From assembly GCA_934293005.1 (NCBI GenBank), contig CAKQYA010000001.1:107604-171603 (forward strand): 64,000 bases of DNA, written 5' to 3'. The stretch's first letter is position 1; every line of letters begins with the position of its first letter. Under the pieces are notes generated by a model, which saw only the letters and a list, made by a program, of their open reading frames with translations, made no database searches and was not told the DNA's origin. The DNA comes from an uncultured Bacteroidaceae bacterium (GTDB taxonomy: Bacteria > Bacteroidota > Bacteroidia > Bacteroidales > Bacteroidaceae). This document shows, one piece after another, positions 9,576-18,774 of the stretch. A program made the translations under genes and the position numbers.

Positions 9576-10550
9576 TCATTTCCTCATGCTGCGCCAGTTT
9601 GCAACAAAACATATCATAATCCACATGCGGTACACAAGCTGGAAATAGAAGCCCTTCAAAGTGAAAACAGAATGGTCAAATGTTCTTATCCTTGCGTGAA
9701 AAAGTTCCCTCACGCACTTATACTTATGGAAAAGAGGGGCGAAGACCTTCTCATACTGCTGGGATTCGACACGCGAGAGCACATACATCAATTCATAAAA
9801 GAAATAAGGTTCTGATATATTTTGACTCATTATCTTCAACACAGGCTCATACCTTAAGTCCTTGTTCTCCTTGGCAAGTATTCCATTGGAATTGTCTCTG
9901 TAGAAATATGTCACCACTTCCTCAAAGGCAATGCTTCGCACATGTCTGGCAAGGAAGAAATTCCACAAGTCATCTTCATGGACCACCCCCCCCTCGAAAT
10001 AAATGCGTTCATTTTTTATCAAATCCTTCCTCACCAACTTATTCCATGCTTGCACAGGCAAATAGAAACGTTTAAGCATGGATTTTCTAATCCATGTTGG
10101 ATTGTCAGAGAATTCAGGAATCTGTTTTTTGTCAAAATCCAATGTGGCTGTTTTCTCCCAATGACTGTTTCCCATCACCAAATCAACACCTGGATGCTTC
10201 TCAACCTTGGCCGCTAACAATTTCAGACAATCGGGGATTATTGTGTCATCGCTATCAATAAAGAACATGTAATCGCCTTTTGCCTTGTCGATGCCTGTGT
10301 TGCGAGCAGCCGACAGCCCTCTATTTCTGTCATGATGGACAATGCTGATCTCAATAGGGCCTTCATAACAGCCCACACACTCGCTCAACAGAGCCATGCT
10401 GTTATCTTGTCCGCAGTCGTCCACGAAGATGCACTCCATCCGTCCTTCATAGGTCTGAGCTGCAATGGAGTCAAAGCATTCCTTTATATAAGGTTCGACA
10501 TTGTACACAGGCACTATCATTGAGATAAACACACGTTTCTGATTGTTCAT
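9576..10550 (-). CDS. GT2-family glycosyltransferase
   Basis: I place the start at the ATG at 10550 (324 residues); a longer frame begins at 10565. The GT-A core shows SMIVPVYNVEPYIKEC, VDDCGQDNS and FFIDSDDTIIPD at about 94-105. WNKLVRKDLI at about 172-181 is a common GT2 acceptor-side signature, shared with the gene at 8541 (WNKLIKRDLF), which suggests the two arose by duplication. A truncated MITE end starts at 10584, immediately upstream of the start codon. Confidence 0.84.
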   Translation of the reverse strand: MNNQKRVFISMIVPVYNVEPYIKECFDSIAAQTYEGRMECIFVDDCGQDNSMALLSECVGCYEGPIEISIVHHDRNRGLSAARNTGIDKAKGDYMFFIDSDDTIIPDCLKLLAAKVEKHPGVDLVMGNSHWEKTATLDFDKKQIPEFSDNPTWIRKSMLKRFYLPVQAWNKLVRKDLIKNERIYFEGGVVHEDDLWNFFLARHVRSIAFEEVVTYFYRDNSNGILAKENKDLRYEPVLKIMSQNISEPYFFYELMYVLSRVESQQYEKVFAPLFHKYKCVRELFHARIRTFDHSVFTLKGFYFQLVYRMWIMICFVANWRSMRK

Positions 10551-10583
10551 ATCTTGCAGTTGCATAATAAAGGTATATTGATT

Positions 10584-10612
10584 AAGCAGGTGCTCATAAT
10601 TATTATTTCATT
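10584..10612. repeat. Solo MITE end upstream of a glycosyltransferase gene
   Basis: AAGCAGGTGCTCATAATTAT matches the terminal inverted repeat of the 185-bp element described at 38669. Only one end is recognisable, and it lies between the stop of the GT4 gene and the start of the next GT2 gene. Confidence 0.6.
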
Positions 10613-11721
10613 ATCTCACAGTAAAAGTCTTTAAGGCATTGACGCACGAAACCTTGTTCGAAACGTTGAGCCACCATCTGGCGAGCATTAGCCGACATCC
10701 TTCTCACGTCCTTTTCATTCTCTATCATGTACTCCATTGCCTCATAGAGAGCATTCTCATCTCTTGGAGGCACAATCAGACCGTTCTCGCCATCCTTGAT
10801 GATTTCCCTCGAACCGTTGATGTCGGTTACGATGCTTGGCAACTCCATGGCGCCAGCCTCTATGACCACATTAGGAAAACCCTCACGATAACTTGGAAAC
10901 ACTAATGCGTCAGCCTTTTCATAATAAGGCCGCACATCCTTCTGACTGCCCACAGCATCTATTGCCTCTATCTCGTTGATAAGGCGTTTCGTCTCTGGCG
11001 ACACAGGATCCAGTCCATCCTCCGCAGGCCCCACAAGAACAAGCCTTGCAAGTGGATGCTTCTTGCTCAAGCGAGCAAAGGCGCCCACAAGTTCGTTTAT
11101 GCCTTTATCCCTCACTATGCGGCCCACAAAGACGAAGGTGAAAGCCTTGTTGCCGGCAGACGGCAAAGATGCTGACTTTTTCCAATAGTTCAGGTCAACG
11201 CCTCTCACATTGCCATAACCCAGCACCTTCATCGGTTTTGACGTGATGCATCTCTGCAAGTCATTCTTCACTCCCTCGCCTTCGGGTATCACATGAGTGG
11301 TGCAAAAGCACGTCAGCTTGTCGGTCAGCATCAATATATGGCGCGACAGTCCTGTGGCCGTAGGCCAAACAAGCCCTGTGAACGTATGCACTCTCACAGG
11401 CACACGCGAGAGCCATGCAGCCATCATGCACAGCAGGCCGGCCTTTGGAGTCATCGAATGAACCATGTCTGGCTTTTCCCTAACCATCACCATGGTCAGT
11501 TTCACAAGTGACACAATATCCTTCAAAGGAGACACATGTCTCTCCATGCGCACGCCAATGGTGCGCACCCCCTCTCGCTGGCCGAGTTCTTCAAGGTCGG
11601 CATCACCACTCGACAAAGCCACCACTTCATACCCATCGGCTTTCAATTCTCGGAGCAGGCCTCTGCAAAATATATTGAGCGACATGCCTATGGTGGCAGC
11701 CCGTATTATCTTCTTACCCAC
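10603..11721 (-). CDS. GT4-family glycosyltransferase
   Basis: The 372-residue GT-B protein has an N-terminal domain with MSLNIFCRGLLRELKADGYE and a C-terminal domain carrying FVGRIVRDKGINELVGAF and the donor-site motif FPSYREGFPNVVIEAGAME (about 273-291), followed by SREIIKDGENGLIVPP. It overlaps the phosphoglycosyltransferase gene by 8 bp. In protein N-glycosylation and several capsule loci a GT4 enzyme coupled to a PglC-like transferase adds the second sugar, so that is the likely job here. Confidence 0.88.
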   Translation of the reverse strand: MGKKIIRAATIGMSLNIFCRGLLRELKADGYEVVALSSGDADLEELGQREGVRTIGVRMERHVSPLKDIVSLVKLTMVMVREKPDMVHSMTPKAGLLCMMAAWLSRVPVRVHTFTGLVWPTATGLSRHILMLTDKLTCFCTTHVIPEGEGVKNDLQRCITSKPMKVLGYGNVRGVDLNYWKKSASLPSAGNKAFTFVFVGRIVRDKGINELVGAFARLSKKHPLARLVLVGPAEDGLDPVSPETKRLINEIEAIDAVGSQKDVRPYYEKADALVFPSYREGFPNVVIEAGAMELPSIVTDINGSREIIKDGENGLIVPPRDENALYEAMEYMIENEKDVRRMSANARQMVAQRFEQGFVRQCLKDFYCEIMK

Positions 11722-12292
11722 AGACAGTCTGAATTATCATTTTCAAATCGCCACACAATGAATGGTTGCGGTAATAATCAAGGTTTATCCTCACTTTATC
11801 TGGATAAATAACCTCATCATTATATCTCTGAGGGTCGTCCACCTTGGCAAGAATCTCTTCCTCGTTTCGGTATTTCAAAGATGCAGGGCCTGTGATGCCT
11901 GGGCGCAACTTCAGCACTAAACGATCTTCACCAACAAGTTTGTCAGCATAGCCAGGCACATCTGGACGCGGCCCCACAAAACTCATGTCGCCTATCAGCA
12001 CATTCCATAGTTCGGGAAGTTCATCAAGTTTGTATTTCCTCAACTTTGCGCCCAAGGGGGTGATGCGGCTCTCTCCTGCCACAGACACCGAACTTCCTCC
12101 ATGCCCCACAGTCATGCTCCTGAACTTATACATCGTGAACAAGTCGCCATCCTTACCCACCCTCTTCTGCTTGAATATGGCAGGTCCGCCAGGCATCTTC
12201 ACTCTTATCATTATCCATATCACCAGCAGCACAGGCCATAGAATGCAAAGGCCCACAAATGCAGCCACTCTATCAAACAACCACTTCATCAT
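11714..12292 (-). CDS. Initiating phosphoglycosyltransferase (PglC/WcaJ-type sugar transferase)
   Basis: At 192 residues this is the minimal catalytic form of the bacterial sugar transferase family. It has an N-terminal re-entrant membrane helix (about 5-30), the signature KQKRVGKDGDLFTMYKFRSM (42-61), a KLDELPELWNVL stretch (about 93-104) and DMSFVGPRPDVPGY. The family moves a phospho-sugar from UDP-sugar to undecaprenyl phosphate at the inner membrane, the first step of repeat assembly. The small form prefers bacillosamine-type or AATGal-type donors in studied cases, matching the dehydratase and aminotransferase downstream. Its translation is probably coupled to the next gene. Confidence 0.92.
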   Translation of the reverse strand: MMKWLFDRVAAFVGLCILWPVLLVIWIMIRVKMPGGPAIFKQKRVGKDGDLFTMYKFRSMTVGHGGSSVSVAGESRITPLGAKLRKYKLDELPELWNVLIGDMSFVGPRPDVPGYADKLVGEDRLVLKLRPGITGPASLKYRNEEEILAKVDDPQRYNDEVIYPDKVRINLDYYRNHSLCGDLKMIIQTVCG

Positions 12293-12358
12293 AAAAATGC
12301 TTATCTTCTATATATGTTTTAGTCCTTATCGGTCATTATATTTCAAATACCGTTTTAA

Positions 12359-12988
12359 TCATTTCAACCCGCAAGCCTCAAAACCATTCTTCACATACCA
12401 TTCATCATCCTCTTTAGGCTTATCCTCAATCAACACATCACCATCCTCCAACGTCTCAACCACCATCACCTCGCATGCCCTCCTGCTCGCTTTCATCGAC
12501 CCCACATTATCTTCATTTATGCTCTCATACATCCTGACACGAAGCATAGAAGCCATTCTCATTCCCACTCTGCACAATGTGGTGCACACCCCCTTGCCCT
12601 GATGGCGATAATCGACCATCTTGCCAAGGAAGCACTTGCCATTGCAGAAGCAGCGCAAGAAAGCATATCCTATAACCTCCCCGTCCTCTTCCTGCACATA
12701 CATTATATATGAAGGCAAGCGAAGCAAACGCCTCAAACTCGTCTCATCAAAACCATGCGGGCGGAACCATTTATAATTTTCCTCTGGCTGCTCCGCAAAA
12801 AACTGCTGCAGACGATGCGCATCATCTTCATTTGCCAACCTCACGCCATCCGAACAGCACACATTCAGTTGGGCTATAGAGGAAGACCGCAGCAATTGAA
12901 AGGCCACGGCATTCATCTTTTCCACCATGTTCCATAACCATGGTGCTTTATTCTGTATAATATGAGCTATTGTATAAAGCATTATCAA
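12359..12988 (-). CDS. GNAT-family acetyltransferase
   Basis: The 209-residue product has a GNAT core at about 50-185. The acetyl-CoA loop appears as DYRHQGKGVCTTL (about 128-140), preceded by the strand VIGYAFLRCFCNGKCFLG. Placement between sugar-building genes suggests it acetylates an amino sugar, functionally like PglD although that enzyme has a different fold. It could equally act on another small molecule. A short MITE end lies 9 bp upstream of the start codon. Confidence 0.7.
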   Translation of the reverse strand: MIMLYTIAHIIQNKAPWLWNMVEKMNAVAFQLLRSSSIAQLNVCCSDGVRLANEDDAHRLQQFFAEQPEENYKWFRPHGFDETSLRRLLRLPSYIMYVQEEDGEVIGYAFLRCFCNGKCFLGKMVDYRHQGKGVCTTLCRVGMRMASMLRVRMYESINEDNVGSMKASRRACEVMVVETLEDGDVLIEDKPKEDDEWYVKNGFEACGLK

Positions 12989-13034
12989 TCTGATGTTAAG
13001 TAGGTGAAAGCAAGGCGCTAAACAGGCCCCGCCA

Positions 13035-14066
13035 TCAGTTTCGCCTCATCATTGGCAAAACATAAGGAACGAAGACATTGCGATAGACTGAAGACATGAT
13101 GCTGTATGTTGTGTAGTTGGCCATGGCACAGTCAATCACCTTCGAGGCCGTCAGCTTCTTTTTCAGGGAGAACACTCCCGTTGCGCTGAAGCGCGCACGC
13201 ACATCACGAAACTCATCTCTTGAAAGGCCGGCCGAAAACACTCGGCTGAAACATGGCAGCATCTGTTGCTCCATTATCATCACCAACACATCACAGTTGT
13301 CTGGCCATTGCTTCATGTGGGAAGCCATCGCTTCAAACACTTTCAGATAGCAACGCGCAGCAATCTTCATCCTCTCTCGTTCTCTCGCTTGTGTCACCTG
13401 CTCAGGAGACATAGTGTATCTGTACACATTTGACGTCACCGCACATACATGGGCATCAGCCATGTACACATTGAGGTTGAAAAGCACATCCTCTGCTATT
13501 ATCATAGGTTCAAAACGAATGCCTTTCTTTTCCACGAAGGTCTTTCTATACATATTGCACCAGACAAAAGTGGGAATTCCACCCAGATGCCTCATGAACG
13601 ACTGGCCGCTGCCCTCATACACCACATTGCCTCTCACGTCGCCAGGCTCATGCCATGTGCGGAGCACATACTTATCCAATGTGACCGAATTAAACTTAAG
13701 CACATCTATGTTGTCATTCCAGAACTCGTGCAGCAAATACCCATATGCGCCAGGTATGACATAATCATCTGCATCGCAGAACGCAAGCACTTCTCCTCTT
13801 GCAAGTTCCATGCCCCTATTACGCGCACAGGACACTCCCACCTCTCTGCTGACACACACTCTGACAACATCCTCATGTTCCTTCTCGTAACGCCTCAACA
13901 CATCTAAAGTGCCATCCGTGCTGCCATTCTCAACACAAATAATCTCATAACACTCCACATCCTGCAACAGCAATGCGTCCAAACAACGGCCAACACACCT
14001 CTCTGCATTATGCACAGGAACTATAACCGATAGCATCACACTCATTTCGTTCTGTCTTAACTTCAT
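13035..14066 (-). CDS. GT2-family glycosyltransferase
   Basis: An open frame reaches 14204 but would overlap the upstream gene by 94 bp and read through a hairpin repeat. The ATG at 14066 places the GT-A strand MLSVIVPVHNAERCVGRC near the N terminus and gives 343 residues. CVENGSTDGT (about 45-54) and AFCDADDYVIPG (about 95-106, with DAD as the metal motif) identify the family. The C-terminal part is not recognisable. The gene is separated from its upstream neighbour only by the hairpin around 14076-14129. Confidence 0.83.
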   Translation of the reverse strand: MKLRQNEMSVMLSVIVPVHNAERCVGRCLDALLLQDVECYEIICVENGSTDGTLDVLRRYEKEHEDVVRVCVSREVGVSCARNRGMELARGEVLAFCDADDYVIPGAYGYLLHEFWNDNIDVLKFNSVTLDKYVLRTWHEPGDVRGNVVYEGSGQSFMRHLGGIPTFVWCNMYRKTFVEKKGIRFEPMIIAEDVLFNLNVYMADAHVCAVTSNVYRYTMSPEQVTQARERERMKIAARCYLKVFEAMASHMKQWPDNCDVLVMIMEQQMLPCFSRVFSAGLSRDEFRDVRARFSATGVFSLKKKLTASKVIDCAMANYTTYSIMSSVYRNVFVPYVLPMMRRN

Positions 14067-14075
14067 TCTATCATT

Positions 14076-14129
14076 AACCCATTTCGGCCTAATGATTTCT
14101 CTATTTCGGTCTAATGTCCGATTTGGGTT
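14076..14129. repeat. Hairpin-family repeat between two glycosyltransferase genes
   Basis: AACCCATTTCGG and CCGATTTGGGTT form imperfect arms around an internal CGGTCTAATG, resembling the hairpins at 48128, 59009, 59077 and 59871. It overlaps the last codons of the gene at 14111, so part of this repeat is translated. Confidence 0.5.
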
Positions 14130-15181
14130 GAATACATTTCCATATACCGCTTTGCCATAAGAGATATGTCGAACATCATGGCTCTGTCGTAGCATCTCCT
14201 GCACACCTCCTTGCGGTAAACATCATCTTCACACAATTTCTGAATCTCAAATGCCAGGGCATGATAATCCTCGTGAGGGAAGAGCACTCCATAGCCCCCT
14301 ACAATATCCCTCAGTCCTGGCACATCACTCGCCACGAATGGCTTTCCGCTTGCCATGCCTTCCAATGACGACAAGGACAGGCCCTCATAATGAGAAGACA
14401 GCACCACCACATCAGCTTCATGCAGCAACGACAGCACATCCGTTCTCACACCAAGGAATTTCACTCTTTCCTCAACCCCTAAGAATCCCGAAAGGATCCG
14501 ACAGGCATCCAAAAGAGATTCTTCTCCTCCTCCTGCCAAGAAAAGCATGTAGTTGTCAGGCAACAGTTCCATGGCCCTTATCAAGGTTTTCTGGTCTTTC
14601 TGCTCTCTGAAAGCTGACACCATAAGTATCTTCTTCATGTCTGACGATTTCGGCATGGCTTTCTTTTCTTTCCTGAACTTGCCTAAGTCGATGCCGTTGT
14701 AAATGACGACACATCTGCCGGCATACTCTTCGCCTACATGCACAAGAAGATTCCCCATTGTCAGTTCCGTGATGCACACAATCTTATCATACCGGCCATA
14801 CATCCACCTGTCAAGCATCCTCCATCGCGAACTTCTTCGCCTGTTTGTGGTGTTGTGCTCCGTAGTGAATATCTTGCATCTGCTAAACAATCCAGCTATA
14901 GCCACATAATACTGACAAGAGGTGTTGTGACTATGCACCACGTCGTACCTCCTCATCAACTTTGCGAGCATGAGGACATACCTTGGCGAATAAGCACTAT
15001 GGCCCAATGCTATGACCTTAATGCCACGACTCTCTATCTCATCATAAAACGATGTCCTCACACCGTCAAACACGCACAGGTCGACTTCATTGCCCATCTC
15101 CTTCAACCTTGGAAGCAGGTCTACCATAAGTTTCTCTGCTCCACCCGTACGGAGAGATGTGATAACATGCAAAATCCTCAT
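14111..15181 (-). CDS. GT4-family glycosyltransferase
   Basis: The 356-residue GT-B protein starts with HVITSLRTGGAEKLMVDLL, typical of WecG/WbpY-like GT4 enzymes. The donor-binding stretch SSHYEGLSLSSLEGMASGKP is at about 262-281, followed by SDVPGLRDIVGGYGVLFP. It belongs to the capsule operon and presumably adds a hexose or hexosamine to the growing repeat. Its last residues overlap a palindromic repeat, which may have moved the stop codon. Confidence 0.88.
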   Translation of the reverse strand: MRILHVITSLRTGGAEKLMVDLLPRLKEMGNEVDLCVFDGVRTSFYDEIESRGIKVIALGHSAYSPRYVLMLAKLMRRYDVVHSHNTSCQYYVAIAGLFSRCKIFTTEHNTTNRRRSSRWRMLDRWMYGRYDKIVCITELTMGNLLVHVGEEYAGRCVVIYNGIDLGKFRKEKKAMPKSSDMKKILMVSAFREQKDQKTLIRAMELLPDNYMLFLAGGGEESLLDACRILSGFLGVEERVKFLGVRTDVLSLLHEADVVVLSSHYEGLSLSSLEGMASGKPFVASDVPGLRDIVGGYGVLFPHEDYHALAFEIQKLCEDDVYRKEVCRRCYDRAMMFDISLMAKRYMEMYSTQIGH

Positions 15182-15212
15182 GACACAACGGTTCCTTTCA
15201 TCACGATTATAA

Positions 15213-16022
15213 TCATATGCTCTTTATCCTCACCTGCAAGCCTTTTTTAGCAAGCATCTTATTCAGCCATTCATAGAGAAAACCGCCCAAAGTCTTCTCT
15301 TTAGGTTTTTCTGTCAACTCAAAGACTTTCTTATGCTCATTCATCTGTTCCCATGAATGCAGATGGTTATGCACACACACTACATCATCCAGACTATGAT
15401 AACGCGGCACGTCAAAATAGAAGGCTGGCATGACATGAATGTCCTCTTTTAACACTTCCTCCTTCTCCACGTCTGTGATTTTTCCTTTATAACCATATTT
15501 CTTTGCCAGCAAAGCATGTGTGGAAGACATCAGCCTCATGTCATATTTCAGACTTTGAGGCAGATCTCCGCACTTCGACAAGATGAACGGCCTGTCGGTA
15601 TAATAATCCAGACAGTCTTTAAAGAACGGATGGCCTTTCTCCGCGCCCATGCAATGAGAGGTCAACCTGTTGAAATGGCCTGCCCCTTTGTCATCATATT
15701 CCTCTGTATGCTCTTTGCCTATAAACATTCGGCAATTAAGGAACGGATCGAACGACTTGTACATGACTACATCCGCATCAAGCCATATGCCTCCATAATG
15801 GTATAAGGCGTAGTTTCTTATGGCATCGGCAGCAAAGGCCCACTTCCTCACGCTGCAAGCCTCGTTGGCGAATCTGATGTCGGCTTTCTTCAAAGCCTCC
15901 ATGTCCCATAAACGAATCTCGTAATCAGGCAGAACGTCGTGCCATGTGTCTATCATCTGCTTGTAGGCAGCTGGCATCTCTTCTCCCGAGAACCAACTGT
16001 AATGAATGATCTTTGGTATCAA
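15213..16022 (-). CDS. GT32-type DXD glycosyltransferase
   Basis: The 269-residue protein opens with MIPKIIHYSWFSGEEMP, the hallmark of the Gly_transf_sug/capsular polysaccharide group, and carries the catalytic YHYGGIWLDADVV at about 74-86 with DAD as the metal motif. VCVHNHLHSWEQ near residue 228 supplies the C-terminal His/Trp block. Members use UDP-sugars to extend capsule or O-antigen units. A second GT32 gene at 18076 shares the opening. Confidence 0.85.
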   Translation of the reverse strand: MIPKIIHYSWFSGEEMPAAYKQMIDTWHDVLPDYEIRLWDMEALKKADIRFANEACSVRKWAFAADAIRNYALYHYGGIWLDADVVMYKSFDPFLNCRMFIGKEHTEEYDDKGAGHFNRLTSHCMGAEKGHPFFKDCLDYYTDRPFILSKCGDLPQSLKYDMRLMSSTHALLAKKYGYKGKITDVEKEEVLKEDIHVMPAFYFDVPRYHSLDDVVCVHNHLHSWEQMNEHKKVFELTEKPKEKTLGGFLYEWLNKMLAKKGLQVRIKSI

Positions 16023-16033
16023 TAATAAAACTG

Positions 16034-16930
16034 TTATTTATTTTTCCATTTCACTAACAAAAACAAAGCGAGGCCCACAGGAGCCAATACCAATGTCATA
16101 ACTTTCATCGGACTCTTTCTGAGCCAATCGCCATCTCTGCTTATGATGCAAGACGATATGTAATGAACACACACACGCATCTTGTTGCGTAGCGTGTTGT
16201 GCTTCAATCCCATCTCAAGCAATCTCAACTTTGCAAAACTTCTTGCGCTGTTCACATACTGCCTCCATATCCCCTGGCTCATGCTATCCGCCCCTATCTG
16301 ATATTCCACATTGCAAAGGTTCTCATTCAGCAGCAGCACAGGATAATCGTCACAGACTTGCAGCATCATGTAGACGGGATTGAAATTTTTCTCGCCAGCA
16401 AACCCTACTTGAGGAGCCACTTTCTTCATCAGCTCTGTTCTCATCACAGGTTTGGTGTCTCCTGCATGAAGTTTCTTCAAGGTCAAATCATAAAAAAAGA
16501 CCTCTTTCAGCCCTTCGGGAAACTTGCCGCCAATAAGCTCGTGCGTTGTTATGTTATAATCGAGACCCAACAGGCCTGCATAACGGTCATCGCCATGCTC
16601 TCTCCAAAATGTGACAATCTTGTCGACAGCATCATCGGGCATATAATCATCGCTGTCCACACACACGCACAATTCGGTCTCTATGTTTGCGTATGCTACA
16701 TTATACCCTGTGTACAAGCCTCCATTCTCCTTGTAAATGTATTTAATGGCAAACGATGTGTCAGGGTCAGCCATATAACCGTGAACCAACTCGCGAGTGC
16801 CATCGGTTGATCCATCATCCACAACCATCCACTCAAAATCCTTGTTCGTTTGCTTGCAAAGCGACTCATACACTCGCCCCAACGTATGGGCCCTGTTGTA
16901 TGAGGGAGTAAAAACCGTCAATGTCTTCAT
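16034..16930 (-). CDS. GT2-family glycosyltransferase with C-terminal membrane anchor
   Basis: The 298-residue product has VFTPSYNRAHTLGRVYESL at the N terminus, VVDDGSTDGT (about 36-45) and VCVDSDDYMPDDAVD (about 89-103). A hydrophobic segment at about 276-293 followed by KWKNK suggests a membrane tether at the C terminus. SFAKLRLLEMG and the general layout resemble GT2 enzymes of zwitterionic or O-antigen loci. A MITE-like end at about 16951 precedes the start codon. Confidence 0.86.
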   Translation of the reverse strand: MKTLTVFTPSYNRAHTLGRVYESLCKQTNKDFEWMVVDDGSTDGTRELVHGYMADPDTSFAIKYIYKENGGLYTGYNVAYANIETELCVCVDSDDYMPDDAVDKIVTFWREHGDDRYAGLLGLDYNITTHELIGGKFPEGLKEVFFYDLTLKKLHAGDTKPVMRTELMKKVAPQVGFAGEKNFNPVYMMLQVCDDYPVLLLNENLCNVEYQIGADSMSQGIWRQYVNSARSFAKLRLLEMGLKHNTLRNKMRVCVHYISSCIISRDGDWLRKSPMKVMTLVLAPVGLALFLLVKWKNK

Positions 16931-17004
16931 ATAAAAAACCTTTTTGAGCTTAAGCTGGTGCTTTGCCTCTTAGAGAGCGTCACACTTTAAAGTTGAGAGC
17001 CTGC

Positions 17005-17970
17005 TTATTTCACAACAACATACGATGGCACTCTCTTGTATTCCTCCGAATGCACATATGCCATCGCATCGTTCAGACCCTTGATGCAGTTGGCCAACAC
17101 CGCCTTGTCACGACTCATCACAGCTATTGCCGCATGCATCGCTATCTGCCACATGGCCTTTAACGAAAACTGCAACACAGACAGGCATTTCGCATCTCTG
17201 CTTTCATACACCATTCTCCACCAGGCGACAAACTGTCCATACGACCTCGTGTAATATTTCCTCACATTCGAATGATAGCCACTGCTGCTTGTCTTTGCGT
17301 CAAGATTCTTCACGCCGCTATCATACAAAACACCACTCTTGAATCCGTTTGCAAATATCTTGTACGACTCCACAGCATCATCACCATAAGCAAACTCCAT
17401 CCTCTCCATCCATAATTCATCTTCAAGCCTTACTGCTTTAAGCACCGGCTTCTTTATCATCCAGCACGGTCCCGCAAAGGTTTCTGTCAAACAGAAAGAT
17501 TCCTTCGGACCGTTATTATATGAGAAAGAACCATTCCTCATCAGTTTGAAAGCCCATCCGTCATCGCATCGCGGCACGACGCCATTGCTTAAGAATGCCA
17601 TGATCTTTTGTCTCGCTGTGAGTTCTTGATTCTTGAATGTGTCGGCAGCCACACAATCCACTCCATGCTCACGCATAGCATTCAGCATTCTCTCTGCGCT
17701 GTCGGCAGCCAACTCAACATCATCATCAAGAAGCAGAATGACATCCGAATCAATGTCATCATACCTCAATGCCCTCTGCGCAACCATTCCTTTCTTCACC
17801 CACACATATTCCTCATCACCCACGGTGAACTCTGGCCTGTCGTACCCTTCTGCTATATACACCTTTACCTTATCTGGCTTTAAAGTCTGCCTTGTTATGC
17901 TCTCCAGCTCCACTCTCAACACATCAGCATTTGTTGCCAATGTGCGTATGGCTATAGAATATGTCATCAT
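17005..17970 (-). CDS. GT2-like glycosyltransferase with DDD metal motif
   Basis: I choose the ATG at 17970 (321 residues) over the one at 18003, since the protein then begins MMTYSIAIRTLATNADVL with the GT-A strand in the normal place. ILLLDDDVELAADSAERML at about 77-95 is the metal-binding segment. ETFAGPCWMIKKPVL and FAYGDDAVESYKIFANG resemble acceptor-side blocks of rhamnosyl- or galactofuranosyl-type GT2 enzymes, but the sugar cannot be assigned. Confidence 0.75.
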   Translation of the reverse strand: MMTYSIAIRTLATNADVLRVELESITRQTLKPDKVKVYIAEGYDRPEFTVGDEEYVWVKKGMVAQRALRYDDIDSDVILLLDDDVELAADSAERMLNAMREHGVDCVAADTFKNQELTARQKIMAFLSNGVVPRCDDGWAFKLMRNGSFSYNNGPKESFCLTETFAGPCWMIKKPVLKAVRLEDELWMERMEFAYGDDAVESYKIFANGFKSGVLYDSGVKNLDAKTSSSGYHSNVRKYYTRSYGQFVAWWRMVYESRDAKCLSVLQFSLKAMWQIAMHAAIAVMSRDKAVLANCIKGLNDAMAYVHSEEYKRVPSYVVVK

Positions 17971-18075
17971 AGGTTTTATGGGATGAGCACGACACGCAAG
18001 CAAATGCCGTCATGCTTTGATTTTCAGCTTCAATAGGTCATTATGACTTAAGAGGACATCTGAGCATCTGCTTCT

Positions 18076-18774
18076 TCACAACATTCTCAGCAATCGTCTC
18101 ACAGGCCTCATCAGTTTCATCTTCCACCAAGCCATCTTGCCATGGGGCGACTTGCTGAACCAATGTATCGACACGGTCATGTCTGTTCTGTTCATCTCAC
18201 CTGTTGAGTCTGTGAATGGACACAGATACTCCACAGGCAACACTCTTGCACCACATACAGTCTGGTCGCTGCCATCACGCACCAGGCCATATTCACACAA
18301 TGCCAAGGTGTTAAGCTGCGGGCATCCCCACATCTTGCCGCCATCGGTTTGGTATGAGCCTTTCACCACAATCGCATCATATTTCTTCATCATTGCCCTG
18401 ACTGCTTCATGATGCGGTTCGGCCGCAAAACCAAGACCCGTATTTATATATTCGGGCGTCTCCCATCCAAACCACGCGCTACAATCACTCAACAACTCTA
18501 CAGGTCGCCTGACCACCTCCACATCCGTATCAAAATACAGTCCTCCAAATTCCTCCACTACTGCAAGCCTCACATAATCGCTCAGATAAGCCCACAACCC
18601 ATGCTCGTAGCAATACCTTGTGCATGGGTGTGCATACACATCAAAATTATCCTCATCCCACTTTCTTATCTCAAAGTCGGGGAGAAAATGTTCCCAGCTA
18701 CTCCTGCATCTCACAGCCGACTTTGGCAGCGGCTTGCGGCCAAACCAACAATAATGTATAATCTTTGGTATCAT
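18076..18774 (-). CDS. GT32-type DXD glycosyltransferase
   Basis: The 232-residue protein begins MIPKIIHYCWFGRKPLP and has EEFGGLYFDTDVEVV at about 73-87 (DTD metal motif), then IHWFSKSPHGKMAWWK near 205-220. Family members transfer galactose or similar from UDP-sugar. The start codon overlaps the stop of the upstream GT4 gene in an ATGA arrangement, so translation of the pair is coupled and the two enzymes may act in succession. Confidence 0.86.
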   Translation of the reverse strand: MIPKIIHYCWFGRKPLPKSAVRCRSSWEHFLPDFEIRKWDEDNFDVYAHPCTRYCYEHGLWAYLSDYVRLAVVEEFGGLYFDTDVEVVRRPVELLSDCSAWFGWETPEYINTGLGFAAEPHHEAVRAMMKKYDAIVVKGSYQTDGGKMWGCPQLNTLALCEYGLVRDGSDQTVCGARVLPVEYLCPFTDSTGEMNRTDMTVSIHWFSKSPHGKMAWWKMKLMRPVRRLLRML

